Below, one piece after another: positions 15,446 to 24,788 of a stretch of 64,000 bases of DNA. The position numbers and the translations under genes are program-made. This stretch comes from Oscillatoria sp. CS-180. Lineage in GTDB: Bacteria; Cyanobacteriota; Cyanobacteriia; Phormidesmidales; Phormidesmidaceae. Numbering within the stretch: the stretch's first letter is position 1; each line of letters begins with the position of its first letter. The notes beneath the pieces are model-generated. The model did not search any database and was not told where the DNA came from. It saw nothing but the letters and a program-made list of their open reading frames with translations. The stretch covers positions 98,620 to 162,619 of the forward strand of contig NZ_JAQMUB010000101.1 in NCBI RefSeq assembly GCF_028330965.1. Direction: 5' to 3'.

Positions 15446-17776
15446 ATGAGCAAGGCTAGGAAAATGCAGGGGACGATCGCATCTGACCGTTTGACGATAC
15501 TAGCGGACATTCGGGCCAGTTTACGGGAAGGTCAGCAGGCCCTAGCAGACTGGACGGGTGGTCCATTAGCAGTATCTGCTGTGCCCGGAGCAGGCAAATC
15601 TACGGGGATGGCTGCGGGAGCGGCCATCGCGATCGTCCGGCATGGATTAAGCGCCAAGCACCAGCTTATTCTTGTGACCTTTACGCGCTCTGCGGCGGCC
15701 AATCTCAAGGCAAAAGTTCAGCGATACCTAAGAGAGCTACAGTTTCCCCTAAGCAGTTTTGTCGTCTATACGCTGCACGGGTTGGCGTTGACGATCGCTA
15801 CTCGCAATCCAGACCTATCGGGGATCAGCTTAGATACCCTGACACTGCTGACACCGACTCAGAACAATCGCTTGATTCGAACCTGCGTGGAACGGTGGAT
15901 CGCTGAGAATTCCTCCCTTTATCAACAGCTTATTGAAGGTCGTCAGTTTGATGGTGAAGAGACTGAGCGTTTACGGCGCCAATCTACCTTAAGAACAGAA
16001 ATTTTGCCGAATTTGGCAACAACTGTTATTCATGAGGCCAAAAGTTCTGGGATGCTGCCTCCAGCGCTCGCTACTCTGGCGGAGTCAGTGACTCGTTCTT
16101 TAACCGATGATGTGCAGGACTACGACGTTCTCAACATGGCCGCAGGGCTATATGACCAGTATCAAACGCTGCTAGAGCAACGTCAGCTCATCGACTACGA
16201 CGACATGATTTTGGCGGCACTACGAGTTCTGGAGTCGGAAGAAGCCAGACAATTTTGGCAGGGACGAGTATTTGCCATTTTTGAAGATGAGGCTCAGGAT
16301 TCTTCCCCTCTGCAAACTCGATTGTTAGAAACCCTGGCAGCCGCTGCCGACGATCCCCATCGGCCTCTGAACTTAGTCAGAGTAGGCGATCCCAATCAAG
16401 CTATCAACTCGACCTTCACGCCAGCAGACCCCGTTTTCTTTAATCAGTTTTGCGATCGCGCCCAGCGTCAGCAGCGTTTGGTTGTGATGGATCAGGCAGG
16501 CCGTAGCAGCGATGTCATCATGATGGCTGCCAATACTCTTTTGCGGTGGGTCAATCAATCCGGTTTGGCCGGTGACATAGTGCCGTTTCGCCCGCAACAG
16601 ATTCATCCAGTTCCGCCTGATGATCCGCAATTGAATGCCAATCCACCTGCCCTTGGCGGTGGTGTTGAGTTCTATCGGCCTGACACTGTGACAGACAGCG
16701 TGCGGCAAATCGCTGAGCGATCACTGGCCATGTTCACAGACGATCCCAACCTGAGCCAAGCGATTTTGGTCAGAGAAAATCGCCAGAATCGGTTTATCAG
16801 CCAATTGTTGAAAGATCCAGACACTCTAGGCATCGATTTGCTAAGTACTGGTCTCCGCATTTACGACGTTGGCGAGCAGGATCGCCAGACCCATGTGCCC
16901 TCTGAAATGCTGACTATTTTGCAATTCATTGAGCGACCCCACTCTCCTGATCGCATGAAGTCGGTCCTACGGGTCTTGGTTGATCGTCAGCGTATTCCAA
17001 CTCAGGATCTCAACGTCTTGGCAAAGCAGCCTGAACAGTTCCTCTATCCAGGACCGTTGGATCCCCTCCTTGGAACAGCCGCCGCAGAACAGGCTCGGCG
17101 GCTGTGTACCGGGCTATTGCGATCGCGCTTTGAACTACCGCCCTATCACTTAATTCCTTTTGCAGGATTGACCTTGGGATATAACCAGAGCGAGTTGGCG
17201 ACCGCTGATAAATTGGCTGCCCGGCTTGCTCAGCAAACGCGGGAAGAAAATACCCTGCAGATGATGATTCGAGTACTGCAAGACATTGTCGGTTCAGAGC
17301 GATTCGAGGCCGTTGACACAGAGGATCGAGATGATCGCTACACTCGGCGTGGTCAGCTCACCATCATGACCATGCATAAGGCCAAAGGACTGGATTGGGA
17401 TGCTGTGTTTTTGCCCTTTTTGCACGAGCGCACCATTCCAGGCAATCTTTGGATCCCCCCTCAGCAAACGTTTTTAGGCGATTTTGGCTTGCCAGAAGTT
17501 GCTCGTGCTCAAATTCGTGCCGAAACCCACGCCGAACATAAGCCTGCACCGATCCCCGACCTGTTCACCGCCTGGCAGCAGGCCAAGAATTTGAAAACTG
17601 CTGAAGAGTTTCGCCTGCTCTATGTCGCCATGACCCGCGCAAAGCGACTGCTGTGGATGTCTGCGGCACAGACCGCTCCCTTCAGCTGGAGCAATCCCGA
17701 AAACCTGGCAGATGCTGCTCCCTGTCCCGCTATACCTGTGGTGATGAAGGGCATAAGGCAGGACATCGAGGAATAG
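15446..17776 (+). CDS. UvrD/Rep-like superfamily I helicase
   Basis: This 776-residue ATP-dependent 3'-5' helicase-like protein has Walker A VPGAGKST (about 47-54), motif Ia LVTFTRSAAANLKAKV, motif II EDEAQD (about 281), motif III VGDPNQAI, motif V TMHKAKGLDWDAVFLP (about 645) and motif VI LLYVAMTRAKRLLW (about 722). Domain order 1A-1B-2A-2B matches UvrD, with a divergent middle. The first 45 residues are not conserved in the family. It is likely to act in DNA repair or recombination. It differs from UvrD proper in its DEAQD box and short C-terminus. I know a similar cyanobacterial UvrD-like protein, but no symbol is secure. It is followed by a pyrimidine-rich spacer. Confidence 0.88.
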   Translation: MSKARKMQGTIASDRLTILADIRASLREGQQALADWTGGPLAVSAVPGAGKSTGMAAGAAIAIVRHGLSAKHQLILVTFTRSAAANLKAKVQRYLRELQFPLSSFVVYTLHGLALTIATRNPDLSGISLDTLTLLTPTQNNRLIRTCVERWIAENSSLYQQLIEGRQFDGEETERLRRQSTLRTEILPNLATTVIHEAKSSGMLPPALATLAESVTRSLTDDVQDYDVLNMAAGLYDQYQTLLEQRQLIDYDDMILAALRVLESEEARQFWQGRVFAIFEDEAQDSSPLQTRLLETLAAAADDPHRPLNLVRVGDPNQAINSTFTPADPVFFNQFCDRAQRQQRLVVMDQAGRSSDVIMMAANTLLRWVNQSGLAGDIVPFRPQQIHPVPPDDPQLNANPPALGGGVEFYRPDTVTDSVRQIAERSLAMFTDDPNLSQAILVRENRQNRFISQLLKDPDTLGIDLLSTGLRIYDVGEQDRQTHVPSEMLTILQFIERPHSPDRMKSVLRVLVDRQRIPTQDLNVLAKQPEQFLYPGPLDPLLGTAAAEQARRLCTGLLRSRFELPPYHLIPFAGLTLGYNQSELATADKLAARLAQQTREENTLQMMIRVLQDIVGSERFEAVDTEDRDDRYTRRGQLTIMTMHKAKGLDWDAVFLPFLHERTIPGNLWIPPQQTFLGDFGLPEVARAQIRAETHAEHKPAPIPDLFTAWQQAKNLKTAEEFRLLYVAMTRAKRLLWMSAAQTAPFSWSNPENLADAAPCPAIPVVMKGIRQDIEE

Positions 17777-17831
17777 ACTCCTTGCCTGTTAGCAGCGTTT
17801 TCCATGATCCGGTTTTATTTACATCAGGGAC

Positions 17832-17866
17832 TGTAGCTGTTGCCAGTTCCATTAGGACAAGATGGA
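17832..17866 (-). repeat. Fragment of the 105-bp repeat family (right end)
   Basis: TGTAGCTGTTGCCAGTTCCATTAGGACAAGATGG matches the inner right ends of the full copies (compare 62805-62837). The rest of the element is missing, replaced on its downstream side by a pyrimidine-rich tract. Confidence 0.45.
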
Positions 17867-17879
17867 TAACTCTTCGACA

Positions 17880-17963
17880 AGTACACCCTCCTCCCCACTG
17901 CCGCCTCCTGCCTCCCTTCTCCCCACTCCCCATCTCCTTAACTCCCTCACCCCCGCCTTCCTA
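17880..17963. repeat. Polypyrimidine short-repeat tract (STRR-like)
   Basis: The plus strand is a run of CTCCCC/CACTCCC-type words (CTCCCCACTCCCC and variants). The complement is GGGGAGT-like, the kind of short tandem heptamer repeat reported in intergenic DNA of filamentous cyanobacteria. A related tract lies at 56930-56965 in the opposite orientation. Confidence 0.5.
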
Positions 17964-18041
17964 GATCCAATCGAGCGTGACCGGAATTTTCCAGAATGGC
18001 GCATCCTTTAAGAAATGGCATGTCATCAAGATTGGACGGTT

Positions 18042-19082
18042 ATGGCTAACACATCCTATGACGCTCTTTACGAAACGATTGGCGAGCTGGTTATGTGTCA
18101 TTCTCCGAGCGGCATGGAGCAGGCAATCAATGCTGATCTGGTAGCACGGTTGAAAACGTTGGGAGTGGAGCATTGGCTAGATGAAGCGGATAACGTAGTT
18201 GCCAAAATTCCGGGGACTGGTGAGGGCGCGATCGCGATTACCGCTCATAAAGATGAGATCGGCGGCATTGTTAAAGCGATCGAACCTAACGGACGGCTTG
18301 CGGTGCGGCGTTTAGGGGGGTCGTTTCCCTGGATTTATGGTGAAGGCGTTGTTGATATTTTGGGGGATCACGAAACGATCCCTGGAGTTTTGTCCTTTGG
18401 ATCGCGACACGTTTCCCATGAGTCGGCCCAAAAGATTCAGCAGGAAGGAAAGGCTGTGACCTGGGAATCCGCATGGGTTGAGACCAAACGCCCCCTGAAA
18501 TCTCTGGTTGCGGCAGGAGTTCGTGCAGGGACTCGTATCGTGGTGGGGAAGCAACGCAAACAGCCTTGTCGTTTAGGAGATTACATGGCTAGTTACACGC
18601 TAGACAATAAGGCGTCTATTGCTATCTTGCTGGCCTTAGCAGAACGACTCAAGGTACCGCAAAAGACCGTTTATCTAGTGTTTTCAGCCAAAGAAGAGGT
18701 CGGCGCTATCGGTGCTTTGTACTTTAGTAATCGTCAAAAATTGGATAGTTTAATTGCTTTAGAAATCTGCCCACTATCCAAGGAGTATGCCATTCAAGCT
18801 GGGGAGATACCTGTTTTGCTATCCCAAGATAAGTATGGTTTGTATGACGAAACCCTCAATCAACAGCTCTTGCAAGCAGCTCAGGTTAAGGGGATTCCTG
18901 TTCAACAAGCCGTGATTACCGGATTTGGTAGTGACGGCTCCATTGCAATGACCTTCGGACATGTGCCAAAGGCGGCCTGTCTGAGTTTTCCGACAGACAA
19001 TACCCATGGCTATGAGATTGCTCATTTGGGAGCGATCGCTCACTGCATCGATATTTTGGAACAATACTGTAACGACCTATAA
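18042..19082 (+). CDS. M42 family metallopeptidase (FrvX-like aminopeptidase)
   Basis: The product is 346 residues. The dinuclear-metal ligands can be placed: AHKDEIGG (His, about residue 68), LDNKAS (bridging Asp, about 188), SAKEEVGAIGA (catalytic and ligand Glu, about 218), ALEICPL (about 244) and a late His in NTHGYEIAH (about 325). M42 enzymes are large self-compartmentalising cytosolic aminopeptidases that trim peptides after proteasome or Clp action. The frame extends nine codons upstream to 18015, but MANTSYDALYETIGELV at 18042 fits the family start. It stands alone after the UvrD-like gene. The basic family assignment is good; a hydrolase of other amide bonds is possible. Confidence 0.88.
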   Translation: MANTSYDALYETIGELVMCHSPSGMEQAINADLVARLKTLGVEHWLDEADNVVAKIPGTGEGAIAITAHKDEIGGIVKAIEPNGRLAVRRLGGSFPWIYGEGVVDILGDHETIPGVLSFGSRHVSHESAQKIQQEGKAVTWESAWVETKRPLKSLVAAGVRAGTRIVVGKQRKQPCRLGDYMASYTLDNKASIAILLALAERLKVPQKTVYLVFSAKEEVGAIGALYFSNRQKLDSLIALEICPLSKEYAIQAGEIPVLLSQDKYGLYDETLNQQLLQAAQVKGIPVQQAVITGFGSDGSIAMTFGHVPKAACLSFPTDNTHGYEIAHLGAIAHCIDILEQYCNDL

Positions 19083-19265
19083 CGCCGTGACAGTAGGGTA
19101 GACAGCAGGTCTTTAAAATGGAGGGATGAGGAGATCATCCTAGAAAGCGAAAGTTCGCGTTTAGCTCCGAATTCAAACGTCTGCCGATATCAGACGGTAT
19201 TGAGCGACGTTTTCTGAGTTTTGCCTGTTCTCCCGACATATCCATTTCAATACGGAGATCTGAAG

Positions 19266-19757
19266 ATGGCCCAGACAGTTGCTGACGTCATGACTCGGGA
19301 TTTGCTGATGGTGAATCCTGAAACTTCCCTTCAAGAGGCGATTCAGTTGCTTGCAAAAAACCGTATTAGTGGTTTGCCTGTGGTTACGCAAGCCGGGGAT
19401 CTAGTCGGCATTTTGTCTGAAGCTGATTTAATGTGGCAAGTGACTGGTGCACCGCTGCCCGCCTACATCATGCTTTTGGACAGTGTGATTTATCTAGAAA
19501 ATCCTAGTCGCTACAGTGAGGAGGTTCACAAGGCGCTGGGCCAAACGGTGTCAGAGGTGATGAGCCGGGATCAGGTTGCAACAATCAAACCAGACGCTTC
19601 ACTCAAAGAAGCCGCTCAATTAATGCATCAAAAAAAGGTGACAAGACTGCCTGTTCTAGACACCTCTGGGACTTTGGTCGGGATTCTGACCCAGGGCGAT
19701 ATTGTGCGATCGCTGGCAGAAAGTTATCAAGATATCTCCGCTGACATGGCAGGATGA
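19266..19757 (+). CDS. Tandem CBS-domain protein
   Basis: This 163-residue protein has two CBS domains: about 3-62 (VADVMTRDLLMVNPETSL ... RISGLPVVTQAGDLVGIL) and about 95-155 (VSEVMSRDQVATIKPDAS ... VTRLPVLDTSGTLVGIL). Between them lies a hydrophobic stretch (LPAYIMLLDSVIYLENPSRY) typical of cyanobacterial stand-alone CBS pairs. Such modules bind adenosine nucleotides and regulate partners such as thioredoxins or enzymes; the partner is not evident. ATG 19266 follows GGAGAT at about 19255; the upstream 15 codons lack coding character. The next gene, a HEAT-repeat protein, follows by 68 bp on the same strand. Confidence 0.9.
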   Translation: MAQTVADVMTRDLLMVNPETSLQEAIQLLAKNRISGLPVVTQAGDLVGILSEADLMWQVTGAPLPAYIMLLDSVIYLENPSRYSEEVHKALGQTVSEVMSRDQVATIKPDASLKEAAQLMHQKKVTRLPVLDTSGTLVGILTQGDIVRSLAESYQDISADMAG

Positions 19758-19825
19758 AGGAATGATTGTTTTGTTTGAAGAAGCGATCGCAGCCCTCACA
19801 ATTATTGACGACCGAGGCTTTCGTT

Positions 19826-20485
19826 ATGAGTCCTACACCTAATCAGGTTAAGCAGCTAATCGAATCTTCTGATTTAGGAGAGCGTTTACGAGGCGTGAAC
19901 CAGGCGCGAGATTTAGATCCTGCCGATTCTTTTGGTTTGATTGTCACGGCCTGTAAGGACGATAGCCCTCGGGTACGATATGCTGCCATGAGTCAAATGG
20001 ACACAATCGGTAATCACAACCGTCAACAGACGCTGGACCTCTTACGAGATGCTCTATTGAATGATCCCGAAGCCGACGTGCAATCTGCTGCTGCTGATGC
20101 GTTGGGGGGATTGCAGATGACCGAAGCGTTTGAAGATTTGCGATCAGTTTACGAAACGACAGAGGAGTGGCTACTCAAGTTCAGCATCATTGCTGCTTTA
20201 GGTGAGATGGGTGATGCTCGCGCTTTTGACATGCTGGCTTCTGCAATTGAATCGGATATCACCCTAGTGTCCACTGCGGCAATTGGTTCCCTTGGGGAAC
20301 TAGGTGATCCCAGAGCGGTCCCTTTACTTTTGCCCTATGTTGATGCTGATGACTGGCAAGTGCGCCATCGAGTAACGCAAGCGCTCGGTCAGTTTGATTC
20401 TCCTCAAGCGAAAGCAGCACTAGAGAAGCTCAGTCAGGATACATCAGCAACCGTTGCTGATGCTGCCAAGCGGCACATTCCATAG
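19826..20485 (+). CDS. nblB: NblB-like HEAT-repeat protein (phycobilisome degradation)
   Basis: This 219-residue protein starts MSPTPNQVKQLIESSDLGERLRG and is built almost entirely of HEAT-like (PBS-lyase type) repeats: SPRVRYAAMSQMDTIG, EADVQSAAADALGGL, WLLKFSIIAALGEMGD, LVSTAAIGSLGELGDP and DDWQVRHRVTQALGQF. Length and N-terminus fit NblB, a chromophore-handling HEAT protein needed for phycobilisome breakdown in starved cells. A phycobilin lyase-like role is the alternative, but the CpcE/F families are longer and paired. The ATG at 19826 is preferred over 19766, since the 20 upstream codons are unlike the family. The symbol rests on recollected similarity only. Confidence 0.72.
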   Translation: MSPTPNQVKQLIESSDLGERLRGVNQARDLDPADSFGLIVTACKDDSPRVRYAAMSQMDTIGNHNRQQTLDLLRDALLNDPEADVQSAAADALGGLQMTEAFEDLRSVYETTEEWLLKFSIIAALGEMGDARAFDMLASAIESDITLVSTAAIGSLGELGDPRAVPLLLPYVDADDWQVRHRVTQALGQFDSPQAKAALEKLSQDTSATVADAAKRHIP

Positions 20486-20854
20486 TGCTTGGGATATTTC
20501 AGTTAACTGAGGTACTGATAAGTAGATTTCATACCGCATCGGAACTTAGCGTTGGGGGTACAGCGCTACTAACACGTCGTCTTTGGACATCGACAAGCGT
20601 TTAGAGTGGGGCATGTCTTAACCTACTTCTCTCGTCCTTCAATTTGAGGAAAGAGGGTTGGGAGAGAGCAGGGCCATGCAGAGGACTGGCAAACATGACA
20701 CGCCCGCTTGAAGCGTTTTGCTCACCTTTGGATATTTAGATATAAGGATTTCCTAATACTGTCATTGTTGTGATTAAGAGCCAAAAGCCATGATTTGCAT
20801 CAATCGCCTCACAGGTCCGAAATAGCAATAGTGGGTTGACTAAAAAAAGTCGAG

Positions 20855-20887
20855 AATTTAGTCCTCATACCCTGTAAGGACTAAATT
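20855..20887. repeat. Perfect 11-bp inverted repeat with 11-nt loop
   Basis: AATTTAGTCCT at 20855-20865 pairs exactly with AGGACTAAATT at 20877-20887 around CATACCCTGTA. It lies 370 bp after the NblB-like gene and lacks a T-run, so it is a candidate RNA structure or protein-binding site rather than a textbook terminator. Confidence 0.45.
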
Positions 20888-21230
20888 TGCGCTCTGTTTA
20901 ATGAGACAAGCCGCAGCTCATAAACAGCTCTATCGGACAATCTTCTAACTCTGAAAAGGCGTTAAAGTGACCTTAATATAACTTATAGAAGATTTAAGAA
21001 AAACACATAAGTAGCTCTAAACCGTCTCTGTTTTCCTCAATAAAAAGTGCCCAAGCTATACAGGTTGTCGCCAAGACCTATTTTTCATTGACCTGTTGTT
21101 AATAGTGTTGGTCCAGTTAGAGGGTGCTATTCAAGTTACTCGTTTCAGAGAACCGTATAAGTACTGAAAAGCTGATTTTGATCAAAACCTATTGATTAAT
21201 AAGTAACCTGGAATTATCAGTGATATAGGC

Positions 21231-21257
21231 TTTACAGAGAGATTCTCTTGATATAAT
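21231..21257 (+). promoter_or_regulatory. Candidate promoter for the RsbW-like kinase gene
   Basis: TTTACA (21231-21236) and a consensus TATAAT (21252-21257) are separated by 15 bp, slightly short. Transcription would start near 21264 and leave a leader of about 170 nt. Confidence 0.35.
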
Positions 21258-21434
21258 CAGATATGAGATGAGAAATTACGTCGCAAGATTTTGGGTGTAA
21301 GCATCAACATTGCTAGGGATCTCTGCTTTTTTGGTTCTCTATATTCAATTCACTTCAAAAGCAATAGACTCCTGGCCGACAAAAAATTAAAGACTTTAAC
21401 CGTAAGTTATTGTTAATTCTCTGGAGGATATCCA

Positions 21435-21881
21435 GTGGTAGCTCTATTCCAGTCCTCTATCAAAGAGCATTGGGGCAGTTTGAGCTTTGTTTCAACGCTG
21501 TATCTTTGCCCGGTACTTGACCGATTGATGGCTCAAGTACCGGAACGATGGCAACCAGAAGTGCGTTTGGGTTTACAAGAAGCGCTGGTCAATGCTGTTA
21601 AACATGGCAACAATCTTGATCCCCATAAGGTGATCTCTGTTCGCTACAAAACCGCAGGGAATCAATACTGGTGGATTATTGAAGATGAGGGTCATGGCTT
21701 CGATATCGATGACTGCTGTGATTCTTGTACAGATAAAAGCAATGACTCTACGCGCGACTGTGGCCGTGGGCTCTTCATTTTGCACCAAATTTTTGATGAA
21801 GTGAAATGGGCACGCGGTGGGCGCGAGCTTCATCTCTGTAAACGAGTTCATCGATGGTTTGGAATTCCCAGGGTATGCTAG
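21435..21881 (+). CDS. Anti-sigma factor-like serine/threonine kinase (RsbW/SpoIIAB type)
   Basis: This 148-residue GHKL ATPase domain has an N-box LGLQEALVNAVKHGNN (about 46-61), G1 box DEGHGFD (about 85-91) and G2 region CGRGLFILHQIFDEV (about 109-123). Stand-alone proteins of this type phosphorylate anti-anti-sigma factors and bind sigma factors in partner-switching systems; no partner is adjacent. The ATP-lid region carries a cysteine cluster, DDCCDSCTDK...DCGRG, that could make it redox- or metal-responsive. GTG start at 21435 after GGAGGAT at 21422-21428. A long leader precedes it. The family is sure; the partner is unknown. Confidence 0.88.
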   Translation: MVALFQSSIKEHWGSLSFVSTLYLCPVLDRLMAQVPERWQPEVRLGLQEALVNAVKHGNNLDPHKVISVRYKTAGNQYWWIIEDEGHGFDIDDCCDSCTDKSNDSTRDCGRGLFILHQIFDEVKWARGGRELHLCKRVHRWFGIPRVC

Positions 21882-21900
21882 ATTGCCTTGCTGGCAGCTG

Positions 21901-22164
21901 CTATTTTCTGTGGGTTGGACAAGGAGGGGCTGTGAGACTCCGATCTAGCCAGCCCACAGCTTGTTGTAATCGAACCAAAGCTTCTTGCGATTCGTCTTTG
22001 AGTAAATAAACGAGTGCAGCCGCCACTTGCTCTTGGGCACGGATGTTGCGATTGCGATTAAGTCGGTGCCAATCTTGAGGCTTGATGGCTAGTCGCGATG
22101 CGATCGCCTGAGCCAATTCAACATCACTCAACGTATCAATAGGGACTGGAGTTTGAGAATTCAT
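21901..22164 (-). CDS. Small conserved cyanobacterial protein (DUF6439-like)
   Basis: The 87-residue product is helical and soluble, with the blocks LAQAIASRLAIKPQDWHRLNRNR, EQVAAALVYLL and ALVRLQQAVGWLDRSL, ending APPCPTH. I recognise the central W and the LxQAVGWLDRSL-xAPxCPTH ending as a cyanobacteria-specific family of unknown function, which I believe is DUF6439. It converges with the kinase gene (19-bp gap) and is divergent from the coiled-coil protein at 22220, with which it shares a 55-bp intergenic region. Confidence 0.7.
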   Translation of the reverse strand: MNSQTPVPIDTLSDVELAQAIASRLAIKPQDWHRLNRNRNIRAQEQVAAALVYLLKDESQEALVRLQQAVGWLDRSLTAPPCPTHRK

Positions 22165-22219
22165 GCGGGATCTATCCTAATGCCGTTATGATGAGCGCTA
22201 CTTCTACTCTATTGTGCTT

Positions 22220-22624
22220 ATGAATCGCCGATTGCGGCGCCTGCGAGTTCGCCGTTCTCAATCTATTGGGGATCATCAGCAGATTCTGGGTGCGTTTAGT
22301 CCGTCATCGCCGGATGAGGACTGGTCCACTTTTGATGCCCATCTTAGCCAATTAGAGACCTCAGTAGAGATCCTAAGGCAGCGCTTTGAACAAATGCGGG
22401 CAGCTCAGGAGCAGCAGCGTGAGATTGAGCAGCAGCTCCAAAATTCTGATTTAAAGGCAGACGAGATTCAGCAGTTGAAGCAGCGTCTAGAAGAGCTAGA
22501 GATGCAGTTTGAAAGCCAGCTCTTTGACTGGGGATCGCTGCGCGAGCCGTTTTGGCAAGCAGTGCGTTTCGGTGGACTGGGGATCATTCTAGGTTGGATT
22601 TTAAGAGGAATCGCCAGTCGTTAG
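22220..22624 (+). CDS. Coiled-coil protein with C-terminal membrane anchor
   Basis: This 134-residue protein has a very basic start (NRRLRRLRVRRSQS), then a long coiled coil (about 45-100, rich in Q and E: LRQRFEQMRAAQEQQREIEQQLQ, LKQRLEELEMQFES), then a single hydrophobic segment at the end (GGLGIILGWILRGI). Topology suggests a tail-anchored cytoplasmic coiled coil. I favour ATG 22220 over the in-frame GTG six bases upstream. No family is recognised. It lies 71 bp before asnS on the same strand. Confidence 0.75.
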   Translation: MNRRLRRLRVRRSQSIGDHQQILGAFSPSSPDEDWSTFDAHLSQLETSVEILRQRFEQMRAAQEQQREIEQQLQNSDLKADEIQQLKQRLEELEMQFESQLFDWGSLREPFWQAVRFGGLGIILGWILRGIASR

Positions 22625-22695
22625 TGATTTAACCTCAGCTGCGTTACCGTAGCTTTAACAGTTTTCTGCTTATTCGTTTCTGCAATTTCGTAATC

Positions 22696-24084
22696 ATGGC
22701 GACAACACGCATTTCAGACCTCCTCAAGACAGGACAACCCGATGATTCGGTGACCATCCAGGGTTGGGTCCGTACCAAGAGAGCACAAAAGGCGCTGTGC
22801 TTTATCAATATCAATGATGGCTCTTGTATGAGTGGGTTGCAGGTGGTCGCTGATGCAGAGACTCAGGACTATGATGCCGTTGTTGCCCAAATCACAACTG
22901 GGTCATCTGTGAAAATTACAGGCACCCTGGTTGAGTCACCTGCGAAAGGTCAACGCATTGAGTTGAAAGCTTCGGGGATCACGATCTTTGGTGATGCTGA
23001 CGAAACGTATCCATTGCAGAAGAAACGCCATAGTTTTGAGTTTCTCAGAACAATTGGTCATCTGCGATCACGCACCAATACGCTGGGAGCCGTCTTTCGT
23101 GTGCGGAACGTTTGTGCCCAAGCCGTACATCAGTTTTTTCGCGATCGCAATTTTCTGTGGGTCCACACCCCCATTCTGACTGCCAGCGACTGTGAGGGGG
23201 CTGGCGAAATGTTTACAGTCACTAGTCTGAATTTGAACCAGCCGCCGCTTTCTGACGACAAAGCGATCGATGCTGAACAAGATTTTTTTGGAAAGCGAGC
23301 CTATCTGACAGTGAGCGGTCAGCTTGAAGCCGAAATCATGGCAATGGCCTTCACCAATGTTTATACCTTTGGTCCCACTTTTAGAGCTGAGAATTCCAAT
23401 ACCTCTCGTCACCTGGCTGAGTTTTGGATGATCGAACCCGAGATGGCCTTCTGTGATCTCATGGGCAACATGGATCTGGCTGAAGATTTCCTCAAATATA
23501 TTTTCCGTGCGGTTCTCGATCAGTGCGAAGACGATATGGCGTTCTTTAATCAGCGCATTGACGACACCGTATTGGCAACCGCAGAGAACATTATCGACAA
23601 TGAATTTGCCAGAATTTCCTACACCGAAGCCGTTGACTTGCTGCTGAAAGCCGATAAGAAATTTGAGTTTCCAGTGGAATGGGGCATCGATTTACAGTCA
23701 GAGCACGAGCGATATTTAGCGGAAGACCTGTTTAAGAAGCCAGTCATTGTTAGCGACTACCCAGCAGCTATTAAAGCCTTCTACATGCGGTTGAATGACG
23801 ACCAAAAAACTGTGGCGGCAATGGATGTCCTTGCTCCCAAGGTTGGCGAAATTATTGGGGGCTCTCAACGAGAAGAGCGACTTGACGTCTTAGAAACCCG
23901 AATTGATGAGGCTGGTTTACCACGAGATGCCTATTGGTGGTATTTGGATTTACGACGCTACGGAACGGTTCCCCATGCTGGTTTTGGATTAGGATTTGAG
24001 CGCTTGATTCAATTCATGACGGGTATGGGAAACATTCGAGACGTCATTCCGTTTCCTCGAACACCTGACAACATTGATTTCTAA
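22696..24084 (+). CDS. asnS: Asparaginyl-tRNA synthetase
   Basis: This class IIb synthetase of 462 residues charges tRNA-Asn. An N-terminal OB-fold anticodon-binding domain (about 15-100, [11 protein letters not shown]) is followed by the catalytic domain. Motif 2 reads [22 protein letters not shown] (about 222-243, split here as [12 protein letters not shown] and [10 protein letters not shown]), and motif 3 reads [35 protein letters not shown] precedes motif 2. NSNTSRH distinguishes AsnRS from AspRS. Full length, intact. No Asn transamidation genes are visible nearby. Confidence 0.97.
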   Translation: MATTRISDLLKTGQPDDSVTIQGWVRTKRAQKALCFININDGSCMSGLQVVADAETQDYDAVVAQITTGSSVKITGTLVESPAKGQRIELKASGITIFGDADETYPLQKKRHSFEFLRTIGHLRSRTNTLGAVFRVRNVCAQAVHQFFRDRNFLWVHTPILTASDCEGAGEMFTVTSLNLNQPPLSDDKAIDAEQDFFGKRAYLTVSGQLEAEIMAMAFTNVYTFGPTFRAENSNTSRHLAEFWMIEPEMAFCDLMGNMDLAEDFLKYIFRAVLDQCEDDMAFFNQRIDDTVLATAENIIDNEFARISYTEAVDLLLKADKKFEFPVEWGIDLQSEHERYLAEDLFKKPVIVSDYPAAIKAFYMRLNDDQKTVAAMDVLAPKVGEIIGGSQREERLDVLETRIDEAGLPRDAYWWYLDLRRYGTVPHAGFGLGFERLIQFMTGMGNIRDVIPFPRTPDNIDF

Positions 24085-24788
24085 AGGTCACGGTAAATTC
24101 TTTCTTGAAGATCCCTTTCAATAGGGGCTTGATGTAAAAACTACATGGAAGCCATGCGGTTTTGTCCTTATACAAAGAACTTTGTAACTAAGCACACTAA
24201 ATGCATGGACTAGCCTCAGTATTTTGCTTGTGACGGTTTTGATAAGACGGCTAAGTCATTGGTTCGTCTCAATGGCTGCTGGTGTAGGCGATATCGTGAG
24301 GCAAAGTGCAAAAGCCTTCAGCCTTGAGTGAATTGCTTAGACGGTAAGTTAATTAAATTTTTTGTTGTATTCCTTGTAGCCAAACTCCGCATACCAATTC
24401 GATCTGCTAAGTGGGGCTTGTCAACGCTGGAGTTTGGGAAAGATACTGTGTCCTTGAAGACTCTTCATCTGTCAGCGCAGGCTACCGTTTCACGATATGT
24501 CTTGATTTTGGTGAAGTTGTTGAATGCTGTGTCAAGGTTTTTCGGTATTGGCAAGCCAATCGTTTGAGGACCAGAGCTCACATTTTGTATAAGGTATAGC
24601 TTTAATCGTTTAAGCTAGCGCATTAAGTAGCACCCCCTGTGCTGGGCAGCTTGTTGTCTGCCCTAATAGCACTCACGGCGGCTATGCATTCTATTTAGAC
24701 AAACCCTCAGGCAGACCATCCCTACAGACTAAAGCTCAGTAGAGCTTGTTGACGGTTACGCTCACCAAATTTGGGTCAATGAGACAAC
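24085..24788. other. Spacer between asnS and bicA holding a repeat copy
   Basis: About 700 bp without a convincing gene. A 79-codon frame at 24328-24567 has no ribosome-binding site or recognisable motif and is rejected. The 3' part contains a shortened copy of the interspersed repeat (24595-24685). The bicA promoter should lie in 24690-24788, but no clear -35/-10 pair is visible. Confidence 0.5.
24595..24685 (+). repeat. Copy B of the 105-bp repeat family (internally shortened)
   Basis: It begins TATAGCTTTAATCGTTTAAGC and ends CACTCACGGCGGCTAT. It aligns with copy A at both ends but lacks about 14 bp in the middle. Same orientation as copy A. Confidence 0.6.

Larger units (their letters stand above)
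20486..21434. other. Long intergenic region (about 950 bp) with a hairpin and a promoter candidate
   Basis: I see no coding frame on either strand. It is clearly AT-rich from about 20940 onward. It contains a perfect inverted repeat at 20855-20887 and a promoter candidate at 21231-21257 that would give a leader of about 170 nt for the kinase gene at 21435. An unannotated small RNA could lie here, but nothing identifies one. Confidence 0.5.

Noticed and set aside
7882..17776. Possible defence or mobile island, suggested by two helicases within 10 kb
   Set aside because: No nuclease, methylase, integrase or toxin lies near them, and core genes (ssrA, rplU, rpmA) sit between them.
24328..24567. 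79-codon frame between asnS and bicA
   Set aside because: No ribosome-binding site, no conserved-looking motif, and it ends just before a repeat copy; kept as spacer.
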